From Ophioderma brevispina (Eukaryota; Echinodermata; Ophiuroidea; Amphilepidida; Ophiodermatidae): DNA of 64,000 nt. Position 1 is the first letter of the stretch, and the number at the start of each line of letters is the position of its first letter. Positions 49,412 through 62,154 of the stretch are shown one piece after another. The notes beneath the pieces are model-generated. The model did no database searches, had not been told where the DNA came from, and was given only the letters and a program-made list of their open reading frames with translations. The stretch lies in contig JAMKCH010005428.1 in the NCBI GenBank assembly GCA_023653785.1, positions 46,297-110,296 on the forward strand. The letters run 5' to 3'. A program made the translations under genes and the position numbers.

Positions 49412-49735
49412 CACTGCTGTCACACTGCATGCTATGATTTCAATTCGAAAAGCCGGTTGCCCAAACAATTATGTGTACTTATCATTCCATCAAGAAATAC
49501 CCATGGACCCGTCTGCAGTTGTGCTAATATCAAGTTTTCTGTCTTTGTCAGGACAGGGGGGTGGAACACAATCTGCCACAACTGCATGCTACGATTTCAG
49601 ATTCGAAAAGCCCGGTTGCCAAAACAATTTATGTGTACTTATCATTCCATCATGAAATACCCATGGACACGTCTGCAGTTGTGCTAAATACCAGTTTTCT
49701 GTCTTGTGTCAGGACAGGGGGGTAGGACACAATCT
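49412..49735 (+). repeat. Tandem duplication of about 157 bp
   Basis: Two units: CTGCATGCTA-GATTTC begins at 49425 and 49582. Shared blocks are ATTCGAAAAGCC, TTATGTGTACTTATCATTCC, CATGGAC-CGTCTGCAGTTGTG, TTTTCTGTCTT and GTCAGGACAGGGGGGT. Each unit ends with a pyrimidine tract and CAG, resembling a splice acceptor. Confidence 0.85.
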
Positions 49736-49739
49736 GCTC

Positions 49740-51689
49740 GATTTGGACATTGGGGATTTCATTGCCTAAGAAAATATTATGCTCCCTGGACAAGTCTGTT
49801 TTGCTGACTTATTGCTCACTGGACCATATCTTGAGGACCACTCAGCCAAAATGAACATTTTTTCAGGCAAAATGCTCAATTAACGCATTCTTTATGATAA
49901 AATAAAATCCACAGATATTAAATTTAAAAAAGTGGAAAAATATCCCCTTTCATTTTTGGTAAATTAACTCATTGCGTCACCCTTTTTAGGTTTGGTTTAA
50001 GGTTTGTTGAGTCCTCCGCCCATCTACTAAATGTGGCGCTTACTTAAAAAATATCACGTGTCTTGCATGGATGCGCCAATAGCATCGTGTTTGCTGTCTG
50101 ATGATCGTAAGCACATATTTACAGCCCTACATAAAAACATATAGTCAACCATGCAACCGTTAAAAAAGGGGGTCAAAGATTATGACCACAAGTTATTTTA
50201 CACGCTTTTTTAGCATAAAAGTGGTCAAAACTTTAATCCCATTTTTAGTCGGTGCAATGGACTTAAAATGGGGTCAACATTACCTAGTTGTTGTTGTTGT
50301 TGTTTTTATGGTCTAGGTAAATCATAGGTGTTTTGGTCAATTATAGTTACATTTGCATTTTGTAGGTGGAATATATGTGTTTTAATACTAAACTTTTATT
50401 TCATCCATTCAATCGCATATTAAACGCATACATATGGACTATCAGCAAGTCACGTAGGAGGTGCTCAAACTGATTTCTAGCCGTTTTCCTTAAGGCGATA
50501 GCAGTTCAACAATGGTTAAGGTAACACAATCTCCCAATTACTTTTAAAAGAATCTACGACCCACCTGCCCTTTTAAAAGCCTGGCGAGGCCGACACAATT
50601 TCTAGGGGATAGGTCGACTAACAGTGACAAGCACTCTGGCATACCTTTTAATAGGTGTCACCTTTTAAGGTTGCCAATGTTGAAGGATAAGGTTAGTGAA
50701 TTTAGCTTCCCCTTCCACGAAATTTTCAAAATATGTATTCTAATACTTCTAATGAATTCAAGATACTAAGTCACCTTCTTAGATTGTGTGGTGTACTCAC
50801 ACGCACATACAACCGTTGCACAACACATTGCTTCCTGCGGACATCGTACAACCGAGGGTGGTCCTCAATATAACGATGTTTAAGTATTATATTTATGTCT
50901 AGAGACAGCCTCGTTCCCAAAACCTATTTTAATTCACAGGGATAAAACTTTATACGTGTATCACATTGCGCTTTATTCTTCGTTAAAGACAAGCCCTCAT
51001 CCAACAACAAGAAATCAAAATCTTATAATCCCATATCTTTATTTCTGTCCCAATAAACGGACTCTCCATATAAATTCCGACAAGAAGTAGAGTACATTTC
51101 CTTCGACTAGACTTGACTTCAACATTCATCTTCTTCATCATAACCTTCTTTCGTATCCAGGCACAAGAACATCAGTGTTACTTGGCAATAGGTGACTTAA
51201 GGATTGGTCTGGAATATCCTCGCTCACTGAATAATATTGCCCGCGCTTTTATATTTGTCCCTAAGAGATGCCCTGTTCGCATAGTGCTATAATATGATAG
51301 TAAGAAATATTTCAACTTTAAAAATGTGATTGTTTGACAAACGATAGTTGTTTGCAATTAAATGGTGTTTTTTCAAAGTGGCTACCCCAGTAGATATAGA
51401 TTGCTGTGGATACTTTAATTGGGTAAATGAACATCATAGTGTGGTTTTACGAAATTTTTTTGGCAAATAAAAGGACGGAGGTATCAATTAATTACTTTAT
51501 GTCCCGTGTATTTCTTCAGTTCAGGGGACACATTTTAACCCATGCCGCCTTGTCTTAGGTATCTCTCTTTATATTTAACAAAAATAAAATAAAATAACCT
51601 TCGAGTCAACCGTCTATCTATATACACTTCTAACTTTCTTACCATGTTTTTGATTGGATCATTACATGTATATACCCTTATAATTAAAA
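49740..51689. other. No gene; short (GTT)n
   Basis: A (GTT)5-6 tract near 50289-50306. No coding pattern or repeat ends found in about 2 kb. Confidence 0.4.
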
Positions 51690-53340
51690 CCAAATCTTCC
51701 CAATAGTGCCCATGGAGCTAATAACGTTTTTATATTTATTTGCAACAATTCCCAGGGTTGCCTCGATTCAGCCGATAGGCTGTTTCTAACCCGGGCCCTT
51801 CTATCCATTAAAACTTATATAAACATACATGATACATAGGAATTAGTACATTAAACTCATTCAATGTAAGTTTGCATATTCAAATACAAAATATGACATG
51901 AAACCACGGTTAATAAATACAATCTGGAACACCTACAGATTATCTGAAATAAATAATTAACGCTTAACAAAATAAAATTGATAAATGGTAGTTTCTTACA
52001 AACCCTTCTTTAATTAAAATAATTGAAATGAAACTTTGTATTGTTCCTAAAGTTTGTCAACCGTAACAGAGTTTCGAATTTCAGAACATATCCGTTCCAC
52101 AATTGCACACTCCTATACATGAAATTAATTAAAAATTTATATCGCCGCCGTTTGATATGGTGGCAAAGCTAACTGACCAGCAGTTGCTGTCTTGATTTAG
52201 ATTATGAGTTGTTTGAACTGTTTAAAAAAAAAAATGTTAAAAGAAAACTTCTTATCAATGTAGATTAGGTGCCAGGGCCATTCCATGATTTAATACATAA
52301 TAAGATATTTAAATACTTATTGCGCGTCTTTAATTGCCTCCACCCCAGTATCCTGCATTAAATCTGATGACGTGTAGTGATACACCCCTAAAATTATTCG
52401 TGCACATCATAAGTACATCCGCTTGTAAAGAAACTGAGTTTTCTTCATGTCATCGTGAAAACGTCCATACCATATTGTATTACAGTACAGCAAAATAGGT
52501 TGAACCAACGATTTAAACAACATGTTTAGAGTACTATAATCAAGGTTAGCTTAATGTGTCTAATTAGGCCGATTTTATAAAACAACCTTGTGGATGACCC
52601 CATTTACTTGATTATGCCAATATTAATTCGTCATCAATTATACACACCCAACATTTTCCTTATCAACTCTTTGCCGGTTCTGATCATTTCTTACATAATC
52701 ATTTACATCATCACTTTCGTAGCTTTGCTGCCAGTACAGTAACATATATTTGTACTGATCCTGTTAAGGAAACATTTATTCTTTTATAACCCATATCATA
52801 ATTCCTTGGAGATCAGTCGTTAACTTATTTGAAAATACATTTTAACATCACTTCAGTACCGATAGAGTAGTGTCATCTGCATACATGGAGACTTACCATG
52901 TGTGACAACTTTATTCATACTGTTAATGAATGATAAAATCAATGGACCAGATTACTGCCTTGAGGCACACATATTGATCACTAGTTGATTCAGATAGACA
53001 TTATTGAAAAATTACTCGTTGGGTACACGACAGATAAATATAGACTTGAACCAACCGAGGGCAGAGTTTTAAACCCCCAGTTTTGGAGTTAACACACAGA
53101 ATATCGTGATTTTACTGTGTCAAATGCTTTGCGAAGGTCTATAAAAGCAACACCGGTCCATTTTTTTCCGAATTCATATTACAACTCCAGTCATTAACCA
53201 TATCATTAAACTGTCTCATTGAGTGACAAGATCAGAAAACCTATTGGTTTTCAATCAATTACGTCCTGATGGCTCAAATACTCATATAAATGTGGTGAAC
53301 AGCCCTTTTCAACAGTATTTTACCCTTAGAAATGGATAAT
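51690..53340 (-). mobile_element. LINE (CR1/Jockey/L2-like RT), broken
   Basis: Minus strand, high to low: ALGWFKS (about 53060), VCLKAV in place of GVPQGS (about 52970), MYADDTTLSV with catalytic YADD (about 52890-52860), and MLFKSLVQPILLYCNTIWYG (about 52530-52465), the usual thumb-side motif L-x-Y-x-x-x-x-W. A worn C-terminal LWN motif is at about 52105. The 3' part has GGGCCCGGGTTAGAAACAGCC at about 51775-51800, as in many LINE tails. Stops and shifts throughout. Confidence 0.75.
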
Positions 53341-53395
53341 TTTGTTTGTGGGGATACAATATGATGCTAACACTTTTCAAGTGCCCAAGCTAAAC

Positions 53396-54152
53396 ACACT
53401 TCCGTTAGTGCCCAGGGGGGGTTCCTAGGGACCCAACCCAGATCCACTTTCCCATGGGAGTGATCATGAAACTACACAAGTAAATGGGGGTCGCGTCAGA
53501 ACTACCCTAACCCACAATATAACTGAAATCCCAACTTTGACCTATGACCGAGGGCTTAATTGTCACTCTCCCAAAGGAGTGGTTCGCACATATCCGTCCG
53601 TAGCAACTCCAATATAAGGCTTTGAACCAAAATAATTCACATTTATCTACTCTAGAATAACCAATTAAATATCATTCCAAATATAACCAAATTTATACAT
53701 CTTGTTTTTTTCTCAGAAACTTCAAATCACCTTATTTTTCCTCATAGACTTACACAGTTACGAGCACGTCATGACAAAATTAAAATTGGACTGCTATAAG
53801 CATCATAAAGGGTTATTGATTTAAGTTTATAATTATTAATTACTTGCCTCCTAAGGTTAACTAAGAAATAATCCCAAGATTTTATATTAACGTTTAATTT
53901 GTTAATTAGAAATATCTTGAGTTTTTCACTTCCGTTACGTGCCCAAGAGGGGTGGGGGGGTTCCTAGGGACAACCTAATTATTCTAATGAAGCCGTGGCG
54001 GTTGATTTTTTTTTAGTATCAGGAGAAGCGTATTCATAAATCAACAATTCGCAAAAACTCTTTGAAAAAATTTGATTGCGTAACCGGAATATCGCTACAA
54101 TCCAATGTTTGGGTACTATGGACCCCCCCTTGGCACTTAAGTGTCTAATACT
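53396..54152. mobile_element. ACACTTAAGTGCC repeat, copy 2 (reverse of copy 1, with an extra end)
   Basis: The left end is CACTTCCGTTAGTGCCCAGG (53396) and the right end, reverse-complemented, ACACTTAAGTGCCAAGG (54152). A third end-like site, ACTTCCGTTACGTGCCC, lies at about 53931. The part from about 53850 to 54152 is the reverse complement of 17297-17585. It may be a composite of two copies. Confidence 0.7.
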
Positions 54153-55276
54153 TGTAGTAGAATCTTTTCCTTATTTCGTGTGATGGACACTGCACACTCA
54201 CTCAAGATCTAACGCGTTTGACTCTACTCTAGACATGACTCTGATTGCAATATGCCTGTGGCATTTCTCATTCGTTAACTTAAGTAAAAATTGAAGATAA
54301 TTTCTTGAGAAAGGTTGTCAAGCTATGGAATAGACATGAGGACAATTAATATACTCTTTATTGTCCAATCCAAGTGGTTGTCTACGACCTCTCGTACTCG
54401 TGATTCACAAGGTGTTCAAACTTCAAATAAATTATAATTTCGTTCACACCATCGGGCAACGACCACCCGGTTGTGTGTACATTATTAATTCAACTAGACA
54501 TAGAAGGTTAAAATGCAAATATTATACACACACACAAATCAAAATATATTGTCATACCGGTGAAGAGGACGCCTCGTTTGCTTGCCTATACTACTTTCTA
54601 TACAGTGTCCCAGCAATAATCCATAGCACACTTAATGTCCTATATACCAAACGTGAACGACCCCTAAGATTTTAGACCGGCCAAAAATGTTTGGACAACT
54701 TTTGATTTACTCCTTGTGGTAAGAACAAGATCGATACTATCCGGTAGCTGAGGGAATGAAGACGATTTATCTTGCTGGAAAGTGGTGTCATTTTTCTAAA
54801 CTGGGGGGGGGTCATAAATATGCAGACCATTGGTTTGCCGGATGCAGTTTTCACACATCAAGCAGCACTCGCACGCTTAATCTCTGACAACAGCGATGAG
54901 TCTCCTATTGAATGTATTTTGTGTAGCTGGTATATACCGAACTGTAAAGACCAAGTTGAGTATTGTACAAAATTATTGTAATGAACAAAATCCTTTATTA
55001 AATATACTAAACACAAAACATACAAGTTACCGCATAGTAGCATTGCCCATGATTTTGCGATAACATCATACCGATATATGTGTATGGTTGGCTAAGCTTG
55101 TACTTCTTCCCCAGGTCCACTAATCAAATGATACAATAATACGAGTTACTTTTTTCAAACTTCTGCTAGGCAATTGAACGTAGGCGCATATTAAAATCCT
55201 GTATTGAACACAAGAGATATTTATAATGTCAACCACCACCGACCTTGACGGTTGCATAGGCGGAAACTTACCGTTT
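54153..55276. other. No gene recognised
   Basis: No conserved motif or repeat ends visible. Confidence 0.4.
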
Positions 55277-55464
55277 CTGTCAGAAATTGTTCAGAGGTGG
55301 GCAACGCGCGCGTCATACAATGCATAAAATGGCGATTCTCATGTAGTCTCATGCGCGATTAACAAATGAGGAGGCCGACCTATTTGACAAGCCAATCCGA
55401 CCTTCACTTCCCGTGTTGACGCACGTCACGCTCGACGCACGGTAAATACTGAACAATTCTGACA
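55277..55464. repeat. Inverted repeat just upstream of a TATA box
   Basis: CTGTCAGAAATTGTTCAG (55277-55294) and CTGAACAATTCTGACA (55449-55464) are inverted copies with one base of difference. They are separated by 154 bases of CpG-rich sequence (ACGCACGTCACGCTCGACGCACGG). Confidence 0.75.
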
Positions 55465-55468
55465 AGAG

Positions 55469-55476
55469 TATAAATA
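55469..55476 (+). promoter_or_regulatory. TATA box (TATAAATA)
   Basis: A consensus TATAAATA 67 bases before the ATG at 55543. With initiation about 30 bases downstream, the leader would be some 45 bases. Confidence 0.45.
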
Positions 55477-55542
55477 ACCACTATTGGATTATGTAACTTT
55501 AAATGTGCGCTTTGTGAGCAAACTATACCTATTTTTTTCAAG

Positions 55543-55716
55543 ATGGATCTAGAAGACCGTATTCGCTTAAACAATTTTGACCTTGTTACAAATATCCGTC
55601 ATCCTTTGACTAGATACTTTGGTCTGGAGGAAGACTTTGTGACATTTATGACATTAGCACATGAAGCATTTTATCATCTGTTATCTTACCTGTGCCAAAA
55701 TGCCAACGTAGCATAG
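55543..55716 (+). CDS. Small ORF, start resembles a CARD domain (possible first exon or pseudogene)
   Basis: The ATG at 55543 opens 57 codons to a TAG at 55714. The first part, MDLEDRIRLNNFDLVTNI, has the shape of helix 1-2 of a caspase-recruitment domain (acidic-Asp-Arg, hydrophobic-basic-x-hydrophobic, then L-V-x-x-I). It is followed by a YF that fits the usual hydrophobic position. The second half (LAHEAFYHLLSYL) does not obviously continue a CARD. A normal CARD has about 90 residues, so the gene is either truncated or spliced into an exon I cannot see. I saw no good GT donor within the frame. Adaptors with CARDs act in apoptosis and innate immunity. Alternative: a chance frame near a chance TATA. 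Confidence 0.35.
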   Translation: MDLEDRIRLNNFDLVTNIRHPLTRYFGLEEDFVTFMTLAHEAFYHLLSYLCQNANVA

Positions 55717-58700
55717 AGGTTTTGTTTTTTCTGCCAGCACACTGAGCGATAATTTTTTTAGCAATAAAATTACTTATTCTACTTTAACGCTTCTAAGAAT
55801 TCTTTCAAACTTAATGTTTGCCGTACCACTCAAATCTTTTGTAACATAAAATATACGTCACCTACAACCGCGGGTCCATGATATCTCCCAATACCTCCGC
55901 GTGTGATGTCATACGCTCAGTCACTTACTACATGACTTCGCTGTTTGTACGTTTCAAAGACTACAGATTCAAAATTTGATAATAGGGGCCTGAACATGGA
56001 ATATATTTTTCGTTGATCGAGCCCGCGGTGTAAACTGAAAATAACATGGGCGAGAGCCTGATGTAGATGAAATGCAAAACAAAAGGGCAGTTGCTAAGTA
56101 ACAACACTCCTAATTTATCCATACCAAGTACCATGGGTACTAGGGTACAGAACAGTATACCGGATACAACAACACTGAATGGATTAAAATTCATTGCGAA
56201 ATTACATCTCGAACCCGGGCCTCAAACTGTCTCACTCGCCATTTGCCCATTGTTATTTAACGTTACGCGAGTCATCATCTCATACACAAATTTGTCTTGA
56301 TTATACAATTAACTAACGCGGTCAATCATTACGTATTATATTGACATTTTTGAAGTAGAGCCAGAGGGGGCCGGGAGGGTGCTTTTTAGTGCTTGAAACG
56401 GCCCATGCCATGCATATATGTCCCCTGCATGTCACACCATGCCCACGGTTTCAGCGTAGCACCGCCTCCTTCGCTGTACTGCCACACGGCTTTGCAGCAA
56501 TGCACTAAGATTGATTTTAGAAACCTGAGAATTTGAAAAGTAACAGTTCCTGCAGTGGCGGCGAATGCATGCCGTGGCTGGGCCATAACGTTACGAAGGT
56601 GAAGTGTACACTCAAGTCAGCGTTTTAATATATAATACTATTTAACAAAAATCATATGAGAATCAACCCACCCTCGGGCCGCGCCGCGACCACTCCAAGT
56701 CTGACACTGCAGTATGTACGCATGTAAAATGCAGATTGCGTGAACTGGGCTGGGGATTCCCGAATCATAACCCATGGCATGGCCTTCATGACCCTTATCT
56801 GATGTTACACACGTACTACTAGTGATCAAATCTCAATGATGTTATTTAATTGGCCTTAAGTTAAATTATAAGCGGCCCTCTTGAACAGAAATAAAGTAGA
56901 TCCCGAAAGCTCGAAAGTAAAATCACGCAGTGCCCCGGTCGAGTGCACGGTGAACCAGGCCAGGGTTTAATTACTACTTAGGAAGTACATGCCATAGACG
57001 TATCATTGTTGACAGAGTGTTGGTTAAGTCATGACAGTTTGACCTTAGGCTAGGCTAAGGTGTCCATATAAATTTAGGTTAAAAATTCGGTCTAATTTAT
57101 AAATAATGGGGTGTATTTCTTATGCTTGAACACGTCAATACAACGGTTATGATTAGGCCTAAAATAAAAAAAAGTTCCCAAGACTGACAGACGACATCAT
57201 CATGATCAATGAGCATGACGACATTACACGGCCATTGACCCCGCAACCAGAACTCACCTTTAAAAACTATTAACGAGTGAAGCACATATCCCTGTATTCA
57301 GAAGACGATTTCTTCTGATTACTGTGTTGGCCATAATGAATTTTGTAATATATCCATATTCTGACATGCTATCGATCGAGGCATTCATTCATGCATTCAT
57401 GAACCATGGTCCTGACATGGCTGACAGTGTAGTCTGTGACTGTCACGTCGCTCACAAATGCACAGCGTCATCTTACTCGTGGAAAAATAGCCAGATCTTG
57501 TATTATCCTGACAGCACACCTATCGTTTTTTCCAACTAACGATATGTATTATGATATTAAACATCCAGTCAATCACGATTGTCACAGTAGAACACTTTTT
57601 ATTACGTGTCAATTTCTTCTAAAAATCCGGGTAAACTTATCTGAGCGGTGCCCCGTAACATACACCAAATGCTGCTGTTGATTTGCATAAAAACTTGCGG
57701 ATTGTATTCAAAGCGGCGCTGTGATTGGTCAAATTTTGTTTCAACCATATGACGTATGGGGAAATACCTGTACTCGATAAGATCTTCCATTTTGTAGTAG
57801 GTGAGATATATTTTACAAAAAAAATGATGCATTGAACTTTGATTGTGTGGAATTTCTGGCAGAAATCCTTAGAAAATACAAGTTTTGAGTACAGTTTACA
57901 GTTATGAATGACGCCCCCCTCGGGAAAATTCCGAGAACCCAAAACATACCCGTCCCTCCAAAACAATCACCCCAAAACATTTGCTGCGCGGTTTTTAACC
58001 TCTAATCAAAACAATTTGACATCCACGTAATCTATTCATTTTTTCCGACCGCATCATTCTACATAAACCATTTTCCATCTGTAAACGTATTTTATAGCCT
58101 TTGGTATCAAAATCTAGCTAGCAAACATTTCCACCAAATGTGTGTATACATGACGTCACAATTATCTGCACCTAGCCAGCTATTATCGTTCGGTCATAGT
58201 TCGTTTTCCACAGGATCGCGCAAATATTTGATCTGGGTTTCAGGGATTTTTGATACCTTTTTTATAATTTTCCTCCTTACCAGTTGGGGGGGGCTAGGGG
58301 GGAGAAATATCGATTCCATTACCACCGTCTGTATGGACTAATCTCCGTGAAAATCCAATATAGATAACTTTTTAATAAAAGAATTGAACATTACTTAATG
58401 TTGATGAAATAATCAGGCAGTGTGTAACATGATCTCCATTCTATAAGAGATGCACCATTGGAATTTACTTTTCAATTGACAATTACGCTCAGAACATTGA
58501 TTAGAAATGAAACAATTTTCTACACTATTTTTCACCAAAGCTTCTAAACAGTTTGAATATCTGTTTTTAATATCTAACCACCTTATATCTAAGCATGTTT
58601 ATTTGAAATCGAAACTTTTTTTGGGCATCTGACATTTTGGTGTTTAGACATTTGAACGGGCAGTGTTTGGAGATTTGACATGTTTAATTAAAATACCTAA

Positions 58701-58886
58701 ACACTAATTTATGATAAGGCCATTTAATAATCTGGTGGCAATATGTGTTTAAAAGAATCTGGAATCAAGACGGCTGTCAAAAAAAAATATTTTGATTTTC
58801 GTTTAAAGCGACTTTTTTGATACATTTTTGCCATTTCCTCCTTACCAAAAAGATCCAAATTTCTAACTTTTTAAAAAAAAAAATTA
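55717..58886. other. No gene recognised
   Basis: About 3.2 kb with only short frames. Runs of C near 57914 and G near 58285. No repeat ends identified. Confidence 0.4.
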
Positions 58887-58888
58887 TA

Positions 58889-59333
58889 CAGGGTGAGTAA
58901 ATGATTTTTAAAATGATTGTTATAGTGATGATCGAGGAGGTAGAAACATTAAGAGGGCATCGAAGGTAAATTGTGACTGAATTTTGTAGGGTTACATTCA
59001 CATTTAGTCTGCAGGAAGTGGGTTAAAAAAGGGGGGCAAAAATAGAAGAAAGAAAAAAGGAGGGGAAGGGATTCGTTTGCTCCATAAATTGGCCGAGTTT
59101 CTTCTGGACAACTGATTTCCGTTTCTTTCTTCGCTGACGCCATTCATTTTAAACGGACAAACTCAAATCCGACTACTTGATTCAAACGACTGTAGCTCGA
59201 TCTATACCTAACGACTAGAAGATCTTTGCAGCAATTAACGATAATGAACTAAAGGCTTTCGATGATATCACATAGTTAGATGTATTTTACTTAAAACCTC
59301 AAATGGTGGACACAATCAGGGTCAAAGCGATAA
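58889..59333. mobile_element. Truncated relative of the CAGGGTGAGTC foldback element
   Basis: A left CAGGGTGAGT with TA flank (58887-58888). Then GATTGTTATAG-GATGA, GTAGAAAC-TTAAGAG and TAAATTGTGACTGAATTTTGT match the unpaired centre at 39130-39230. Later TTCTTCTGGACA-CTGATT, TGTAGCTCGATCTATACCTAACGA and GTGGACACAATCAGGGTC match the right arm. The terminal CAGGG at the right is missing. Confidence 0.8.
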
Positions 59334-60764
59334 CCAAACTAATTCCGAACACGAGGTGACATATGTAGGTATAATATTAATAATATGATGATGGAACAGT
59401 GTTTTTTTTACGTCATGGCATTTAGGCCTATGTTTTTTAAATAATTTTTCTTAATACGTTGACATATATGGACATCCATTAAGCGTTTGCTTTGTCATTA
59501 TTTCCTTCTGCCTTTCCTCGCTTTCAATACACATGAAGAAAATAACCCCTGCATGAATGGCCTCATACATCTGCTTTACTAGTTTTCTACTTGTCACCTT
59601 GAACCAACCTTAGTAAAAATAATAAATTCAAATGCACTGTTTTTAAGTCGGGTGGTCAAAATTCAAGTCCTGGCTAGCCTTTTCCCAGTGCGGTTATGTA
59701 AGAAGATCCGTATAATACGAGTAGAAGGAGAAAATGATCATGTACGGTGTTTAAATGCGCGGGAAATGTGAAGTTCCTGCGGCCTGATTCTCCTGCAGGT
59801 TCTACCAGTTCGTAACTCAAGTTTCTGCAAAATATAGGACATTCAGTAGGAAAGACCCATTATTTTCTATTTTCCTGCTTGTTTTTTGGTTTGTAATTCC
59901 ATTAGTTTTAGAAGTGCCTTGTTTTTTTTTTTACATTTTAATAACATAAAATTCAAAAGGACACCGAGTGCTATTTAGTATTTTTTTTCTGTTGTGTACG
60001 ACAGAAATCCAATCATGGAATATTCTCAGTATTGGTATTACTCAGGTTGAATGTCCAACAAACGTTCGAAACTTTCTCGTTATGTTTTCCTACTACTAAT
60101 CAAGTGCCAATTTATATGAATTGTATCGTGAACATCTCCCTTATTTGCATTAGGGGGGGGTGTTAATGCCAATAGCGGGGCAGCGGATTTCAAGGCATAA
60201 GTACAGTCACACCATCGATGCTCAGTCCCATTGGCGTAAACTAGTAACCTAGGTTTAGACAGATATGTCATGAGTACATTGCCTGGAACAAAATTAAATG
60301 CGGAAAATGAGGTTACTTTGTCAATGGCGTTTTAAACACCTTTAGAACAGTTCTGTAAAAAATATAACAATTTGAATTTATAAATTCGTCTAAAAGGCCC
60401 TACTTAATGTATCGGCGCAGTTGCGGCGCATACACTGTCCGAATTCCAGAATACCTGTTATAGTAAGTCCAATAGCTCTCCTTATGTCAATACCAATAAT
60501 GACTCAATCGTTTGTTGATGACATTAAATGATGAGCGTATTTCAAAAGATAATGATTTATTTTCTTATTCACTACACACCTTCCCTACTGGACTGATACG
60601 TTAGTCTGTCACGCAGTACCGATCTATGACTACGCTGTGGGAAAAATTCCGAGCAATACTTTCAGCAATACTTTCCCTTCACTGTCTGACTTTTAAATTT
60701 GCTTCTTTTCATACCAAAATAATTCAAATCGGCCAAGCCGTTAATGAGTTAATTAGTGAGGGTC
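59334..60764. other. No gene recognised
   Basis: No structure beyond short T runs and a G8 near 60153. Confidence 0.4.
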
Positions 60765-60795
60765 CCATGCCCCCCCCGGCACTAACGGAAGTCAG
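60765..60795 (+). repeat. Isolated end of the ACACTTAAGTGCC family
   Basis: CCCCCCCCGGCACTAACGGAAGT, like 17497-17517. No partner end found nearby. Confidence 0.55.
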
Positions 60796-62154
60796 CTGAG
60801 AATATTTAAAAAAAATCAAAGAAACAAAGCAATTTTGGCTGATATATGTTCACACATAACACATATAAGTAAACAATTAATAGTAACATTAAAAATAATT
60901 AACCCTTCATGTGCTGAAAACAAACATTTTCATTGTGGACGTTGCTAAACCGTTACTGTATGGGAAAATGACGTGTGTTTTGCAACACCCGTTAAAATAC
61001 AGGATTCCTAAAACTTCAAGTTTTTTGTTAAATTTATGTAATTTGGATCTTCTAGAGTAGATATCAACATAAAATAAGTTTTCAAGAAGTTTGATGTAAG
61101 CGCGAGGTTCATTTAAATTTTCCGTCTCTTTGCCCATTTTTCGCGTGTTTTGAAAACAATGTTTTGCCCAAATAACAAATTTCATTTTTTATTGTTGATT
61201 TGGGGTTGCCTTAAGACCCCTCACGTGTGGTATAAATTTCGTACAAAAATTCCCTCGGGAAAGTGGTTTCCTTGGGGGGGGCATGGAAACCCCTTGAGCA
61301 CTAACGGGAGTGAAAACCGATTGGTCACTGGAAGGTTTCCTTTAGCACAATAGGTGGTCTTCCTGAGAAGTTAGTAACTGTCAACAATTTTCATAGCTAT
61401 TTTGCGTTTTCTTTTCTTTTTTAACCAAGTTTATGGTAAGATGGTAAAAATACCTCTTGATAATTTTAACTATTCTGACGTAAAATATTTTTGAAATTTA
61501 CTTTTTGATATTATAAAAGATCGGAATTGTCGGCGGTATCATATTTTTGTTCCATATTTTGGTGGAATGTATCACATGTTTATGGAATCTCATTTAACTA
61601 TTAAATTAAAGCAACACCAATACGCTTCTACAAGGTAATATTTTTATCACCTAACAACGGTTACCGCACTTGCTCTATTGATAGAAGGTATTATGGAACG
61701 TGTGTTCCTTTCCGAATATCAAGTCAAGATAACAGATAACCAGTATATTAAGATGCATGTTGCGTTGGTGATACGTTGCTTGTTTGGATGCTTAACACTT
61801 ACATTATACGCTGCACGTTGTTTGGAGTATAGCGGATATCCTCCCAGACACCAAAACAAAAGTGCCTACTTCATGCATTTACCGCTAAAAGGTTACCAAC
61901 CTTTCATGTTAAAGGAAAGCTATGGTAAGACAAGATTGCCGCTTCAATAAGATTCATACCCGTTGCGGCTATTTTAAAAGCAAGTGTAACACAAATTGTA
62001 TGTACATAGTTGCACTTTTGCCGATAATAAACAATTGCAGATATTGCCTCATGACTGCAGCTTAAAGTTGAAATTAGAATTTTGTCAATCTTACTCTTAC
62101 CAGATGAACACCTTTAAACATGTCTACATGTATAAGAAAGAAAAACAGTGTATT
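60796..62154. other. No gene; second isolated repeat end
   Basis: A similar end, GAGCACTAACGGGAGT, lies at about 61296-61311. The 90-codon frame at 61678-61950 matches no family that I know. Confidence 0.35.
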
